Assembly: GCA_016901395.1 (NCBI GenBank)
Contig: JAEAMQ010000018.1
Coordinates: 1 to 37,588 of the forward strand
From: Prevotella sp.
GTDB lineage: Bacteria > Bacteroidota > Bacteroidia > Bacteroidales > Bacteroidaceae
Length of the DNA stretch: 37,588 nucleotides
Direction of reading: 5' to 3'
Shown here: one piece after another, positions 18,401-27,660 of the stretch
Layout of the letters: each line of letters starts with the position of its first letter
How positions within the stretch are numbered: position 1 is the first letter of the stretch
Program-made: the position numbers and the translations under genes
The notes under the pieces: generated by a model
The model's database searches: none
Told to the model about the DNA's origin: nothing
Seen by the model: only the letters and a program-made list of their open reading frames with translations

Positions 18401-19758
18401 TGGTGAGCCGCTTGGCCGAGGTTCAGTTCATCGACCTCAATACAGATATCGTGCTGGCTACATTGAACGTGCCCTACGGTAGTTCTCTGTTCTTCAAGTC
18501 AGACGACGTGGTGAAGAAGGGCGACATCGTATGTAAGTGGGACCCGTTCAACGCTGTTATCGTCAGCGAGTATGCCGGTACACTGCGCTTCCGCAATGTG
18601 GTGGAAGGCCTTACCTATAAGGCTGAGACCGATGAGACCTCGGGTATGACCGAGCGCATCATCATCGAGTCGCGCGACCACAACACCATTCCTATGGTTG
18701 ACGTTGTCGATGCCAAGGGTACGGTGCTCGGAACATACAACTTCCCCGTGGGTGGACACATCGCCAACATCGAGGATGGTCAGACCATCTCTACCGGTGT
18801 GACGCTTGTCCGCATCTCGCGTTCAGTGTTTAGCGCCGGTGGTATCACTGGTGGTCTGCCCCGTGTGACCGAGCTGTTCGAGGCTCGCAATCCGTCCAAC
18901 CCCGCAGTCGTTTCTGAAATCGACGGTGAGGTGACGATGGGCAAACTCAAGCGTGGTAACCGCGAGATTGTCATCACTTCCAAGTCGGGCGACCAGCGCA
19001 AGTATCTGGTGCCACTGTCTCGTCAGATTCTGGTGCAGGAGCACGACGCCGTGCGTGCCGGTACAGCACTCTCCGATGGTGAGATTACCCCGAGCGACAT
19101 CCTTGCCATCAAGGGTCCCACCGCCGTACAGGAGTATATCGTCAACGAGGTGCAGAACGTTTACCGTCTGCAGGGTGTGAAGATCAACGACAAGCACTTT
19201 GAGATTATCGTTCGTCAGATGATGCGTAAGGTACGCATCGATGACCCGGGCGATACCACGTTCCTGGAGCAGCAGCTCGTCGATAAGCTCGACTTTGCTG
19301 ATGAGAACGACCGCATCTGGGGTAAGAAGGTAGTTGTCGATGCCGGCGACTCCGATAATCTGCAGAAGGGTCAGATAGTTTCAGCCCGCAAGCTGCGCGA
19401 CGAGAACTCCAGTCTGAAGCGTCGTGACCTCCGTCCTGTTCAGGTGCGCGATGCCGTGGCTGCCACCTCTACTCAGATCCTGCAGGGTATCACCCGCGCT
19501 GCCCTTGGCACGAAGAGCTTCATGAGTGCCGCCTCCTTCCAGGAGACCACCAAGGTTCTCAACGAGGCTGCCATCCGTGGTAAGGTTGACATGCTGGAGG
19601 GTATGAAGGAGAACGTGATTTGCGGTCACCTCATTCCTGCCGGTACCGGTATGCGTGAGTGGGATAAGCTCATCGTCGGTTCCCGTGAGGAATACGAGCG
19701 CATGGAAGCCAATAAGAAGAATGTCCTCGACTATGCCGATCAGGTAACAGCTGAGTAA
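15424..19758 (+). CDS. rpoC: DNA-directed RNA polymerase subunit beta'
   Basis: A 1444-residue catalytic subunit. The N-terminal zinc ribbon has C66, C68, C81 and C84 (CACGKYK, CDRCG). The catalytic loop NADFDGD lies at 481-487, with the three Asp that bind the active-site magnesium. A second zinc site is formed by cysteines including C899, C906 and C909 ([11 protein letters not shown]). The bridge helix/trigger loop region includes [21 protein letters not shown] (from about 926). It is the last gene of the plus-strand block and has a strong terminator 17 bases downstream. In Bacteroides I expect rpsL-rpsG-fusA to follow; here they do not. Confidence 0.98.
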   Translation: MAFKKDTKVKTNFTKITISLASPEEIKENSFGEVTKPETINYRTYKPERDGLFCEKIFGPTKDYECACGKYKRIRYKGIVCDRCGVEVTEKKVRRERSGHIELVVPVAHIWYFRSLPNKIGYLLGLPTKKLDSVIYYEKYIVIKPGALAGAKDVEGVEELNGSHKLDLLSEEEYLDIIDNRLDPNNDLLEDSDPNKFIAKMGAEAVLDLLKNLDLDSLSYELRDRANNDSSQMRKTEALKRLQVVEAFRSSTAVNNPEWMILKIVPVIPPELRPLVPLDGGRFATSDLNDLYRRVIIRNNRLKRLMEIKAPEVILRNEKRMLQEAVDSLFDNSRKASAVKSESNRPLKSLSDSLKGKQGRFRQNLLGKRVDYSARSVIVVGPELKIGECGLPKLMAAELYKPFIIRKLIERGIVKTVKSAKKIVDRREPVIWDILENVMKGHPVLLNRAPTLHRLSVMAFQPKLIEGKAIQLHPLACTPFNADFDGDQMAVHLPLSNEAVLEAQILMLQSHNILNPANGAPVTVPSQDMVLGLYYITKIRPGAKGEGLTFYGPEEAIIAHNEGRCEEHALVKCYVDDVVDGKPVRHMVETTVGRIIVNDIIPKEIGFFNGIISKKSLRGLIADVITSVGMARACSFLDGIKNLGYHMSYVAGLSFNLDDIIVPVEKKEIVKKGQDEVDEVTANFDMGLITDKERYNQVIDAWTHVNDNLKKAVMKHMTEDDQGFNAVYMMLDSGARGSADQIAQLAGMRGLMAKPQKAGAEGNSIIENPILNNLKEGMSVQEYFIASHGARKGLADTAMKTADAGYLTRRLVDVSHDVIINEEDCGTLRGLECRALKDGDEVISTLSERILGRVSVHDVINPHTNEVIVVAGEEITEAKAKAIEDAQVEMVEIRSVLTCESKKGVCRKCYGRNLASSRMVQMGEAVGVIAAQAIGEPGTQLTLRTFHSGGVAENAAANASMKAKYDAKLKFDGLRTVPFVDKSGETEVQCQMVVSRLAEVQFIDLNTDIVLATLNVPYGSSLFFKSDDVVKKGDIVCKWDPFNAVIVSEYAGTLRFRNVVEGLTYKAETDETSGMTERIIIESRDHNTIPMVDVVDAKGTVLGTYNFPVGGHIANIEDGQTISTGVTLVRISRSVFSAGGITGGLPRVTELFEARNPSNPAVVSEIDGEVTMGKLKRGNREIVITSKSGDQRKYLVPLSRQILVQEHDAVRAGTALSDGEITPSDILAIKGPTAVQEYIVNEVQNVYRLQGVKINDKHFEIIVRQMMRKVRIDDPGDTTFLEQQLVDKLDFADENDRIWGKKVVVDAGDSDNLQKGQIVSARKLRDENSSLKRRDLRPVQVRDAVAATSTQILQGITRAALGTKSFMSAASFQETTKVLNEAAIRGKVDMLEGMKENVICGHLIPAGTGMREWDKLIVGSREEYERMEANKKNVLDYADQVTAE

Positions 19759-19775
19759 CATTATCATATTATAGT

Positions 19776-19818
19776 AAAGGGCCGTAGACTGCAATGTCAA
19801 CGGCCCTTTTATTTTTTC
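19776..19818 (+). terminator. Rho-independent terminator of rpoC
   Basis: A 10-bp stem AAAGGGCCGT (19776-19785) / ACGGCCCTTT (19800-19809) is followed by ATTTTTT. It ends the long plus-strand block. Confidence 0.9.
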
Positions 19819-19819
19819 T

Positions 19820-20033
19820 AAAGACATAATAACAAGGCTATACAGGGTATATAAAGACATAGTAACATAATAACAAGGCTATACAGGGTATATAAAGACA
19901 TAGTAACATAATAACAAGGCTATACAGAGTATTTTCAAGACATAGTAACATAATAACATAACCATTCGGTGAATACTAAAGACATAGTAACATAATAACA
20001 GAATAACAAGACCATTCGGGCTGAATATGTTTT
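19820..20033 (+). repeat. Direct repeat array, ~41-bp unit
   Basis: Five direct units each begin with AAGACAT: 19820, 19853, 19894, 19937 and 19978. Units 2 and 3 are nearly identical (41 and 43 bp: AAGACATAGTAACATAATAA then CAAGGCTATACAGGGTATAT). Unit 1 lacks eight bases (AGTAACAT), a typical slippage deletion. Units 4 and 5 keep the first half and change the second to a CCATTCGG-containing form. There is no reading frame of interest. The copies differ internally and have no spacers, so this is not a CRISPR array. Confidence 0.9.
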
Positions 20034-20132
20034 TATGTCTTTGTGTCAAAAACTACCATCCCGTATGGTCTTGTTATTCTGTTACTATGTCTTAACACCC
20101 CGAAAGGAAATGTTATTCTGTTACTATGTCTT
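19997..20132. repeat. Inverted copies of the 41-bp repeat, large hairpin
   Basis: The 19 bases at 19997-20015 in unit 5 are perfectly complementary to 20065-20083, leaving a 49-base loop. The inverted copy continues to 20093 (ending CTATGTCTT). A second inverted copy, TGTTATTCTG and TTACTATGTCTT, lies at 20111-20132, ending 14 bases before the GH35 stop codon. The fold can form on either strand. It may serve as a bidirectional terminator for rpoC and the PUL. Confidence 0.8.
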
Positions 20133-20145
20133 GAAATTACTCTGT

Positions 20146-22518
20146 CTAATACAGGAAGACTCGGATATCTTTCACGCTGCCCGGAGCACCCTCTTCGGCC
20201 CGTGGTAAATACTCCAATGCGGAGACATTCTGGATGCTGCCCAGGTCGATGACGAGCAGATGGGGGAAGCCGTTTCCTGGAATGGTCTGCCAGTAGGTTG
20301 ACTCCTGCAAGTCAAAGACCTTATCACCCGTGTGGTTGCCATTCTCGTTTTCGCTGTCGGCATACTTTGTTGTCCATGGCTCACGGCTGATGCGCTGCCC
20401 GTCAGTGCCCTGCAGATAGAGCTCGGCAATGGCCGACACATCCTTGCCATCCTGATTGCTCGACACCTCTATGGCGAGGTAACGGCCCTGCTTGGGTGCG
20501 GTGAACTTCAGCGTCTGCCAGCCGTTGCCGCCTTTTGCTGCCCCAGTAAAGACGGGTGTCATAGAGTTGAGGTCGGGCTTGTCGCCGATGTTGTTGTGCT
20601 TGTTGCTCTTTTCCAACTGCAGCTTGTCGAGCTCGGGATGGTCCTGACCCCAGAGCGTGGGCGTGTCTGTGCCGATGACATCGACCACGACAATCTCGTT
20701 CTTTCCCTTCTTCAGCCATGCACCCGGACAGTAGAGCGTCTGCTGCGGACCGATGCGCCAGAAGCGGCCGAGGGCATGCCCATTGACATAGACCTGCCCC
20801 TTGCCGAAGTTCTCCATATTGATAAACGTGTCGCCCACCTTCTTGAGGTTGAACGTGCCGACGTATGCGCCGGGATAGCGGGTGCCGTTTTTCACGTCGT
20901 TAGCCATGGCCATATCATTGCGAGGCAGCTTGAGGCGCGATAGAATGGTGTCTGCTTCGTCGGGCATGAGGTCGATGGTCCAGTCCTTGAGGTCGTAGGT
21001 GAGCTCATGACTGCCGGCCTGCGTGCTGATGGTCACGCTCTGGGTGATGCCCTTGAAATCCTTGATGGCCCTGCCAAAATTGATGCGCCCCATGGCCTCC
21101 ACGAGGATGGTGAGCACGTCGCCGGCCTTCACGGCAGGCAGCATGAGCGTCTTCTCATTCTTCACACGGTCTATCTTGCCGATGTATTCGCGGTTGATGA
21201 ATACCTGCGCAAAGTCGTGGGCATCGTTCAGCGTAAGCAGGCTGGGCTGCGAAACCTCAGGAAGGGTAGTGGTGTAGAACGCCGAACCCCATCCCATGTC
21301 CATTTCTTCAAAGGTCTTCACGTCGTGACTCTTCACCTGACGGGTGGCCAGATGGCGCATCGTCATGGCCTGAGAGAGCGTCACCTTGGGGAAACTCACG
21401 AATGGCATCGGCGCCTTGGGTACGGCGGGCATGCGCTTGCCGTCGTTGTATTTCTCCATCATCTTGCGCAGTTCCCAGAACTTCGGGGTGGCCTGACCAT
21501 ACTCGTTGATAGGAGCATCGTAGTCGTAAGAGGTCACGTCGGGGGCAAATCCGGGCGAGTTGGCACCGGCCCAGTGACCGAACGACGTACCGCCATGGGT
21601 CATATAGAGCGAGAACGAGATGCCTTTGGACAACATCTCGTCCATGCCGGCTACCATGTCCTTGGACGGACGGGTCTCATGGCGAGCGCCCCACTTGTCA
21701 AACCATCCGCTCCAGAACTCCGAACACATCTTCGGAGCATCGGGACGTAGCTCGCCCAAGCGCTTGAACTGCTGGTCGATGTTAGCTCCCGTACCGAAAT
21801 TCATCGTCCATACCAGGTCGTCAAGACCGTTCTTGGTGAAGTTGGACGACCAGTCGCATTGGAACATGAGGGGGAAAGAGCCTCCCTGTTCTCCCCAGTT
21901 TTTCCTCAGCATATCCCTGATGGCAGACACATACGCCTTGTCTTCGCCATAGGAGCCGTATTCGTTTTCCACCTGCACCATGATAATCGGGCCGCCGCGC
22001 TGAATGGTGAGCGGAGCCAGTTGCTCAGCTACTTTCTGTTCGAAGATGCCCACCCGTTCCATGAAATAGGGGTCTTGCTCGCGCAGACGGATATCTTTCT
22101 TTTTTAGCAGCCACCAGGGCAGTCCGCCCATCTCCCACTCGGCACACACGTAGGGGCCGGGGCGCACGATGACATACATGCCGTTTTTCTGGGCCAGACG
22201 GCAGAACTCGGCCACATCATTGTTGCCCGTGAAGTTGAATTCACCCTCGCGCTGCTCGTGGATATTCCAGAACACGTAGAGACAGAGGGTATTCATGCCG
22301 AGAGCCTTGCACATCTTGATGCGATGGTCCCAGTAGGCACGGGGAATACGGGGGTAGTGTACTTCGGCAGCCTTCACCACGAACGGCTTGCCGTTGAGCA
22401 GGAACGTGCCCTTGCCCACGGTGAAATCGCCCACGCTCCCCTTCGCTGTTGCCGTCGTTGCGACTCCTGCGAGGACCATGATGAGCATCATCACCTTGAG
22501 TTTTCTCAGTAAATTCAT
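20146..22518 (-). CDS. GH35 beta-galactosidase with C-terminal F5/8-like domain
   Basis: Exported exo-enzyme expected to release terminal beta-linked galactose. It has 790 residues from the ATG at 22518. The ATG at 22569 would add 17 residues before the signal peptide, so it is not used. A signal peptide (about 1-25, ending TATA-KG) precedes the GH35 TIM barrel. The acid/base is E186 in VENEYGSYG and the nucleophile is E267 in CSEFWSGW, spaced as in human GLB1. Jelly-roll domains follow (LGRFWRIGPQQTLYCPG). The last ~140 residues look like a discoidin/CBM32-type module (YLAIEVSSNQ, SALEYLPR). It is the last gene of the PUL, 69 bases behind the second GH30 gene. Its substrate is inferred from family only. 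Confidence 0.93.
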   Translation of the reverse strand: MNLLRKLKVMMLIMVLAGVATTATAKGSVGDFTVGKGTFLLNGKPFVVKAAEVHYPRIPRAYWDHRIKMCKALGMNTLCLYVFWNIHEQREGEFNFTGNNDVAEFCRLAQKNGMYVIVRPGPYVCAEWEMGGLPWWLLKKKDIRLREQDPYFMERVGIFEQKVAEQLAPLTIQRGGPIIMVQVENEYGSYGEDKAYVSAIRDMLRKNWGEQGGSFPLMFQCDWSSNFTKNGLDDLVWTMNFGTGANIDQQFKRLGELRPDAPKMCSEFWSGWFDKWGARHETRPSKDMVAGMDEMLSKGISFSLYMTHGGTSFGHWAGANSPGFAPDVTSYDYDAPINEYGQATPKFWELRKMMEKYNDGKRMPAVPKAPMPFVSFPKVTLSQAMTMRHLATRQVKSHDVKTFEEMDMGWGSAFYTTTLPEVSQPSLLTLNDAHDFAQVFINREYIGKIDRVKNEKTLMLPAVKAGDVLTILVEAMGRINFGRAIKDFKGITQSVTISTQAGSHELTYDLKDWTIDLMPDEADTILSRLKLPRNDMAMANDVKNGTRYPGAYVGTFNLKKVGDTFINMENFGKGQVYVNGHALGRFWRIGPQQTLYCPGAWLKKGKNEIVVVDVIGTDTPTLWGQDHPELDKLQLEKSNKHNNIGDKPDLNSMTPVFTGAAKGGNGWQTLKFTAPKQGRYLAIEVSSNQDGKDVSAIAELYLQGTDGQRISREPWTTKYADSENENGNHTGDKVFDLQESTYWQTIPGNGFPHLLVIDLGSIQNVSALEYLPRAEEGAPGSVKDIRVFLY

Positions 22519-22587
22519 AGTTAAAATGATTGTTGCTATAGTATAATAACCTTTTAGAGACGTATTCATTGCTTTGCTGGAGAAATT

Positions 22588-24141
22588 TTATTTCATGACA
22601 AATGTCGTAATCGACTTGGGCTCCAGATTGGTCTGTCCCATGGTTTGCCCCACCGGTTTGAGACTCTCGCCTGTCACATCGGAGGTGCGATACATGGTCC
22701 ACAAGCCTTCGCCGGCTGGCAGAGATAGCGTCAGCGGGCGCAGGGCCTCGCTGTAGTTGATGGCCACCACCACCCAGCTGCCATCGGCATTCTGATAGGC
22801 CGAGGTCATGACACCGTAGGGCTCGGTCTCCCCGTCCTTAATGGTCTTCCCCTCGTTGTCGGTCACCCGCATGTCGTAGCGGCGTGCACCAGGACGCACA
22901 AAGCGGCTGTAGTTGCCCAGAGCCCATAGGAGCTTGGAGTCGATGGCTTTGCCGGTCTTCCACTCGTCGCTGCTCAGCACGCGGATAAGCCCATCCTTAT
23001 AGTCGCCACCTATGGAGCGCCACCACGACCAGCTCTCTGCATTGCCATAGACCATATCATGGTGAATCACGCGGGCCACATAGAGGGCCGTGCGCATCGA
23101 CGGATCGTAGAGACCTCCGCCACCTATCTCCTCGTCGTTGCCCATGATGCAGAGCTCGGTCTGCCAGTAGCGAGCGCCATAGCGACGCAGGGTGTCGCGC
23201 AGCTCCTCGCGTATCTTTCGCATGTAAGATACGGGCGTGTTGGTCCAATAGCTATGGGCCATGATTACGTTCTCCGTGCCGTAGGTCTTGCCCAGATAGG
23301 TGCCCGTACTGTCCTTGGAAAAGAACGAACGTATCTGGTTGCCACGCTGCCATTCGGTCTGATGGATGCCCAGCAGACTACGAATGTCACTGCTTTCATT
23401 GAACATGATGTGGGTGGAGATGCGCCGTTTCTTAAACTCCTTGGAGATGGCACGCACCAACTGGGCTACCTCGCGATTGGTGGCGGGAGATCCTTCCTGT
23501 TTGGGACCGATCCAGTTCCAGTGCCCATCGGGCTCGTTCACGGGACAGAGATAATCGAAATGGATGCCGTCGTGCTTCTCAAGGCCTGCCATCACCGTGG
23601 CGGCAAAGCGGGCCACGTCAGGATAACAGTTATCCTTGAGGTTGATGGTGGCACCTCGCCCTGTGTTGGTAGCGAGTCCGTTCTTGGTATAATAGACCGG
23701 CGCGGAGTTCATGAAGGCCAGGAAGTGGGGCACGCCGCGCTTCTTGGCCAGTTGGAGAAAACGTCGCTGTCCCAGTTGCTTGTCCCAGTTATAAGTGCCG
23801 TCGGGCTGGAGAAAGCACTCTGTTCTCGTGCTGGGCTGTATCTGTGCACTGTCGCCCTGCTCGGCGCTGCCGGCCCCAAGATTGAACCGCCACACCGAGA
23901 GACCGATGCCTTTGGGCTGACCGTTGACATCATTTTCGGTGCTGAATAGCCAGTCGGCTATCTGGTTTTGCTGGGCTTCGGACCATAGACCAATCTTCTG
24001 CATGCTCCATCCGTCGGAGGCTCCAAAGTGCATGATGCTCTGTTCGGGGCTGTCTGTCTCAATATGATAGGTCCTTGACTGGGCGCAGGCCATGAAGGCG
24101 GTCGTGAACAACGCTCCCAGAGTGATAATCCTGTAGGTCAT
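22588..24141 (-). CDS. GH30-family glycosidase, paralogue 2 (galactanase-like)
   Basis: A secreted or periplasmic endo-acting glycosidase of 517 residues, of the Glyco_hydr_30_2 type (family that includes endo-beta-1,6-galactanases). The N-terminus MTYRIITLGALFTTAFMACAQ is an export signal; C19 could be lipidated but the lipobox is atypical. The TIM barrel starts at MHFGASDGWS (37-46). E203 (CPVNEPDG) is the likely acid/base and E329 (WQTELCIM) the nucleophile. A beta-sandwich (about 420-517) closes the protein. It is clearly homologous along its whole length to the neighbouring 24145-25920 gene, from which it is separated by 3 bases, so translation is probably coupled. It has no sorting tail. 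Exact specificity is unknown. Confidence 0.88.
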   Translation of the reverse strand: MTYRIITLGALFTTAFMACAQSRTYHIETDSPEQSIMHFGASDGWSMQKIGLWSEAQQNQIADWLFSTENDVNGQPKGIGLSVWRFNLGAGSAEQGDSAQIQPSTRTECFLQPDGTYNWDKQLGQRRFLQLAKKRGVPHFLAFMNSAPVYYTKNGLATNTGRGATINLKDNCYPDVARFAATVMAGLEKHDGIHFDYLCPVNEPDGHWNWIGPKQEGSPATNREVAQLVRAISKEFKKRRISTHIMFNESSDIRSLLGIHQTEWQRGNQIRSFFSKDSTGTYLGKTYGTENVIMAHSYWTNTPVSYMRKIREELRDTLRRYGARYWQTELCIMGNDEEIGGGGLYDPSMRTALYVARVIHHDMVYGNAESWSWWRSIGGDYKDGLIRVLSSDEWKTGKAIDSKLLWALGNYSRFVRPGARRYDMRVTDNEGKTIKDGETEPYGVMTSAYQNADGSWVVVAINYSEALRPLTLSLPAGEGLWTMYRTSDVTGESLKPVGQTMGQTNLEPKSITTFVMK

Positions 24142-24144
24142 AAG

Positions 24145-25920
24145 TTATTGCTGTTTAATGATTTTCTTTCCGTTGACGATATAGATGCCCCGGGGCAGAC
24201 GACTCATGTCATCAGCCGACTCGGCTACACGGGTGCCGTCGAGGCTATAGACTGCCGACGAACGGGCAGGCTGGTGCCATTGTAACTCGCTGATTCCAGC
24301 TGTGGTCCCGAGATCGAAAGCCAATGTAACGACCGACCGTTGCGGAATGACGATGCGGGTGTCGGGCGAGAAAGTCTCGGCGAGCGTGGCATCGAGGCTC
24401 AGCGAGTGGGTGGCATCGGTGATATATTTTCGGATGGTCTTCAGACTTGCTCCCAGAATATCAGTGGTAAAACGCACGCCCTTGGCCACAGTACCGTTGT
24501 TGACAAATACCACTACGGCCTTTGTCTTGTCGGGCGAGAGGAAGGCGGTGCCCATGAGTCCGTCGATGTTGTCGGCCCCTCCAGTCATGCCGATGCGGGT
24601 GTAGCCGGGACGCACGAAGCGGCTGTAGTTGCCCAGAACCCATAGGTTGGGCGTGGCCGATATGGTGCCGCCCTTTTTCAGGTCGCCATAGCTCTCATAG
24701 CTGTCGTCGCCTGTGGCATTGAGCCGGATGAGCTCAAAGCGGTTTTTCTGACTATACATCGACTGCGCCATCGCCGTCCAGTAGGCCCATGATGAGAAGT
24801 TGCCATAGGTAAGTCCCACATGAATGAGCTTGCCCATAAACAGGGCGATGTCCATCTCGGAGGCGGCATCATAAGAACTGGGGAATCCCGTGTCAGTACC
24901 AGGTTCCTTGTCGAGCATGCTCCATTCGGTCTGCATCACCTGCAACCCGTATTTTCCGGCGGCGGCAGCCACCTGAGAGCGTGTGGAGGTGAGAGTGTCG
25001 TTGGAGCCGAACGTCCAGTAGTCGTGACCGGCAACAGCCTTGACCACATGGGCGAGATTGCCGATATAGGTGTCGGTATTGGCCGGATTCCAGAAGGCTT
25101 CTATCTGATTGGATGCCCGTCCGTTGTAGTCAGAGCAGGTCTGATAGAGTCTGTCCCAGGCATTTGCCTCGGGTATAACAATACCTGCTTCAACCTGTTT
25201 GGAGGTGAGGGCAAGGTCAAGCTCACGGATAATCTTGGCTATCTCGGTGTTTTGCCAAGGCGACCCTTCCTGACCATCGGTCCAGTTGAAGGCGGGCTCG
25301 TTCACCGGATCGACATAGGTGATGGGGTAGCCGAGGTCGGCAAAGTGCTTGGCGGTGGTGGCAATGAAGTTGGCAAAGTCGTCGTAGCAGTCGGCCTTGA
25401 GATTGGCTCCGGATGCATTGTCTTTATTATTGGCAAGTCCGTTGTTGGTGAAATGGACGGGAGCGGAGTTAGAGAACAGCAAGAAGTGGTCCACACCGTA
25501 GGCTTTGGCCTGTTGCATGAAATACTGTTGTCCGGCCGATTTGTTCCAGTTGTAGGTGCCGTCGGCCAAGAGATAGCATTCCGCACGTCGAGTCTCGTCA
25601 GCGATGTTGCTGTTGCTGCCCTGCTCCGCGCTACCTGCTCCGAGGTTGATGCGCCAGCAGGAGAGTCCTATTCCCTCGGGATTGCCGTTGACATCGACAC
25701 CTTGGCTGAATAGCCATCGTGCGGCCTGCGATCGCTGCGAGTCATTGAAATATTTACCTACGAAGTCAGCTGTCCAGCAGTCTGAGGCTCCGAAATCCAT
25801 GATGGTTTGGTATGTGGTGTTGTCGTCAAGGGTGACAACGAAGGTAGACTGTGCCTTGACAGACATGACAGACAAGGCGGAGAAGACCATAAGGCATAGC
25901 GATTGTAAAAGATGGCGCAT
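24145..25920 (-). CDS. GH30-family glycosidase, paralogue 1, with sorting-type C-terminal tail
   Basis: Exported glycosidase of 591 residues. A clear signal peptide (1-24, VKAQ) is followed by a GH30 barrel beginning MDFGASDCWT (41-50). E208 (DPVNEPAFNW) and E332 (MQTEWSML) are the likely acid/base and nucleophile. A beta-sandwich domain reaches about 540. The last ~35 residues, YSLDGTRVAES through LPRGIYIVNGKKIIKQQ, resemble the type 9 secretion C-terminal sorting signal, which the paralogue lacks. This suggests a different final location (surface or released). The gene is first of the enzyme part of the PUL, 120 bases behind susD, with a hairpin in the gap. Endo-beta-1,6-galactanase activity is a guess from family resemblance. 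Confidence 0.88.
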   Translation of the reverse strand: MRHLLQSLCLMVFSALSVMSVKAQSTFVVTLDDNTTYQTIMDFGASDCWTADFVGKYFNDSQRSQAARWLFSQGVDVNGNPEGIGLSCWRINLGAGSAEQGSNSNIADETRRAECYLLADGTYNWNKSAGQQYFMQQAKAYGVDHFLLFSNSAPVHFTNNGLANNKDNASGANLKADCYDDFANFIATTAKHFADLGYPITYVDPVNEPAFNWTDGQEGSPWQNTEIAKIIRELDLALTSKQVEAGIVIPEANAWDRLYQTCSDYNGRASNQIEAFWNPANTDTYIGNLAHVVKAVAGHDYWTFGSNDTLTSTRSQVAAAAGKYGLQVMQTEWSMLDKEPGTDTGFPSSYDAASEMDIALFMGKLIHVGLTYGNFSSWAYWTAMAQSMYSQKNRFELIRLNATGDDSYESYGDLKKGGTISATPNLWVLGNYSRFVRPGYTRIGMTGGADNIDGLMGTAFLSPDKTKAVVVFVNNGTVAKGVRFTTDILGASLKTIRKYITDATHSLSLDATLAETFSPDTRIVIPQRSVVTLAFDLGTTAGISELQWHQPARSSAVYSLDGTRVAESADDMSRLPRGIYIVNGKKIIKQQ

Positions 25921-25976
25921 AATGATGTTAGGTAAGAGATGGAGATAGGTGAGGGGTGACGATTTACCCAGAATGA

Positions 25977-26015
25977 GGATGGGTGCCGGCTTGTACTAAG
26001 GCCGACACCCCATCC
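25977..26015 (-). promoter_or_regulatory. Intercistronic hairpin between susD and the GH30 gene
   Basis: GGATGGGTGCCGGC (25977-25990) pairs with GCCGACACCCCATCC (26001-26015) with one or two imperfections and a 10-base loop. There is no T run on the minus strand, so it is more likely an mRNA processing or stability element than a terminator. It would favour high susCD message relative to the enzyme genes. Confidence 0.6.
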
Positions 26016-26040
26016 TGTTTGAACTTAATAACTTATAAAT

Positions 26041-27636
26041 TTAATATCCTGGGTTTTGCTTGATTGCTCCGTTAGACTGCACAATTTCAGAGTTGGGAAT
26101 AGGGAATAGTTCATCGCGTCCTTCCTTGAAAGTGATGCCCTTGTTGCTGTTCTCATTCTGATTGCTTTTCTCGTAAGTGTCGGTGCTCTCTTCAAGGTTA
26201 TATTTCACGAATGTGCCATTTGTCCCCATGAGATTTTGGATGGCGAGTTTGCCATTGTCGTCTTTCCAACGGCGCAGGTCGTAGAGGCGGTTGTCTTCCA
26301 ATGCGAGTTCGAGGCGGCGTTCCTTGCGGATGGCATCGCGAAGTTGTGTGCCACTTGAGGTTACCTCAGCCAGTTTCACACGTGAACGAACTTGGTTGAG
26401 AGCCTTGCGGGCCTCTGCATCGTTACCCAGTGCATTCTCTACCTCGGCATACATGAGCAGCACGTCAGCGTAGCGCAGCAGTCGATAGTTGAGCGGAATA
26501 TGGGGAGCATCGTAGGGAGACGGACGCTTGGCCACTGGAATGAAGAGCTTCATGCTTGCGCGTGCACTCTTGTGTTTGCTCGGCGAGATGATATAGGGGT
26601 TGTCCTCATTCCATGAGTCGTCGTTGGGGATGTAGGTTTGGTTATGGTGCAGTATGGTCCATATCTCACGGATGGAGTCACCCTCGTCTTTAAAGGCTTT
26701 TTCAAGATTGCTTGTGGGCAGTCCCCATGACCATCCGGAGTCGTCGCGTGAGCCCACAACGACCGACAGACGCTCACCGAGATTATAGGAGATGTCGCTG
26801 TTGGTCTGTATTTCAAAGAGCGATTCGGCACTGTTGTTGTGATCCATACTCCATACGTCGCCGAAATTATCGAGGAGCTTATATTCTCCACTCTCGATGA
26901 TAGCTTTGAGTTGAGTCTCTGCTTCCGTGTATTTCTCCTGATAGAGGTATACTTTGGCCAGAATACCCTGAGCAGCACCCTTGGTCACTCGACCCAGGTC
27001 AGAGGCAGCGTATGCACTGCGTACTGGCAGGTCGGGGATGGCCTCCAACAGATCTTTTTCGATAAAGGCATAGGTGTCTTCTTTGCTGGCACGCTCCATT
27101 CCCTTGACTTCAGCCGGCATGAGCAAGCCTGTTACGAGTGGCACTCCGCCAAAGTTCTTCACCAGGTCGAAGTATTGGAATGCGCGCAGAAACTTGGCCT
27201 CTGCCACATAACGCTTGCCCAGTGTGGTATCGTTGAAAGTGACGGCGGGTATCTTGTCGATGGCTATGTTGCTTTGCAGGATGCCTTTGTATCGATACTG
27301 CCAGAAGTTCTGGCAGGCGTTGCCGGCCTGAACAGTGTTGCCCGTGTAATGGGCCAGATGGAGGTAGTCGCCCGGATCTTGGGTGGTGTTTCCCATCCAC
27401 ATGTCGTCGGTACACATGTCGCTTGCGTTGTAGAACTTGTAGATTTGCCACCAGTCGTCGTAGGCCAGACTTTGATAACAACCCGTGACTTGTTTGGCGC
27501 ACTCGTCTTCGGTGGTGAAATAGTTGGCCATATCCTGCTGTCCAAGAATAGGTTCCTCGAGGAAGTTGGAGCAACTTGAGATACTCAAGGTGAGTGCTGC
27601 TGCGGCCATAGTAAGGCCGAAAATATAGTGTTTCAT
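26041..27636 (-). CDS. SusD/RagB-family glycan-binding outer-membrane lipoprotein
   Basis: A 531-residue lipoprotein that caps the SusC channel and presents the glycan. The signal peptide ends in a lipobox with C22 (LSISSCSN). The SusD-like N-terminal region (NFLEEPILGQQD) and the TPR-type helical body (YVAEAKFLRAFQYFDLVKNFGG, YRLLRYADVLLMYAEVENALG) are typical, as is the C-terminal RKERRLELALEDNRLYDLRRW. It follows the susC gene by 24 bases in the canonical susC-susD order. The symbol susD is avoided because the substrate is not starch. Confidence 0.96.
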   Translation of the reverse strand: MKHYIFGLTMAAAALTLSISSCSNFLEEPILGQQDMANYFTTEDECAKQVTGCYQSLAYDDWWQIYKFYNASDMCTDDMWMGNTTQDPGDYLHLAHYTGNTVQAGNACQNFWQYRYKGILQSNIAIDKIPAVTFNDTTLGKRYVAEAKFLRAFQYFDLVKNFGGVPLVTGLLMPAEVKGMERASKEDTYAFIEKDLLEAIPDLPVRSAYAASDLGRVTKGAAQGILAKVYLYQEKYTEAETQLKAIIESGEYKLLDNFGDVWSMDHNNSAESLFEIQTNSDISYNLGERLSVVVGSRDDSGWSWGLPTSNLEKAFKDEGDSIREIWTILHHNQTYIPNDDSWNEDNPYIISPSKHKSARASMKLFIPVAKRPSPYDAPHIPLNYRLLRYADVLLMYAEVENALGNDAEARKALNQVRSRVKLAEVTSSGTQLRDAIRKERRLELALEDNRLYDLRRWKDDNGKLAIQNLMGTNGTFVKYNLEESTDTYEKSNQNENSNKGITFKEGRDELFPIPNSEIVQSNGAIKQNPGY

Positions 27637-27660
27637 ATATTGCTTACTTATGTGATGATG

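Noticed and set aside
19820..20132. CRISPR array
   Set aside because: Units are adjacent without unique spacers, vary in length and include inverted copies; no cas genes are near.
20332..20943. Plus-strand frames inside the GH35 gene (also at 21007-21750)
   Set aside because: Antisense shadows in a GC-rich gene whose catalytic motifs are intact on the minus strand.
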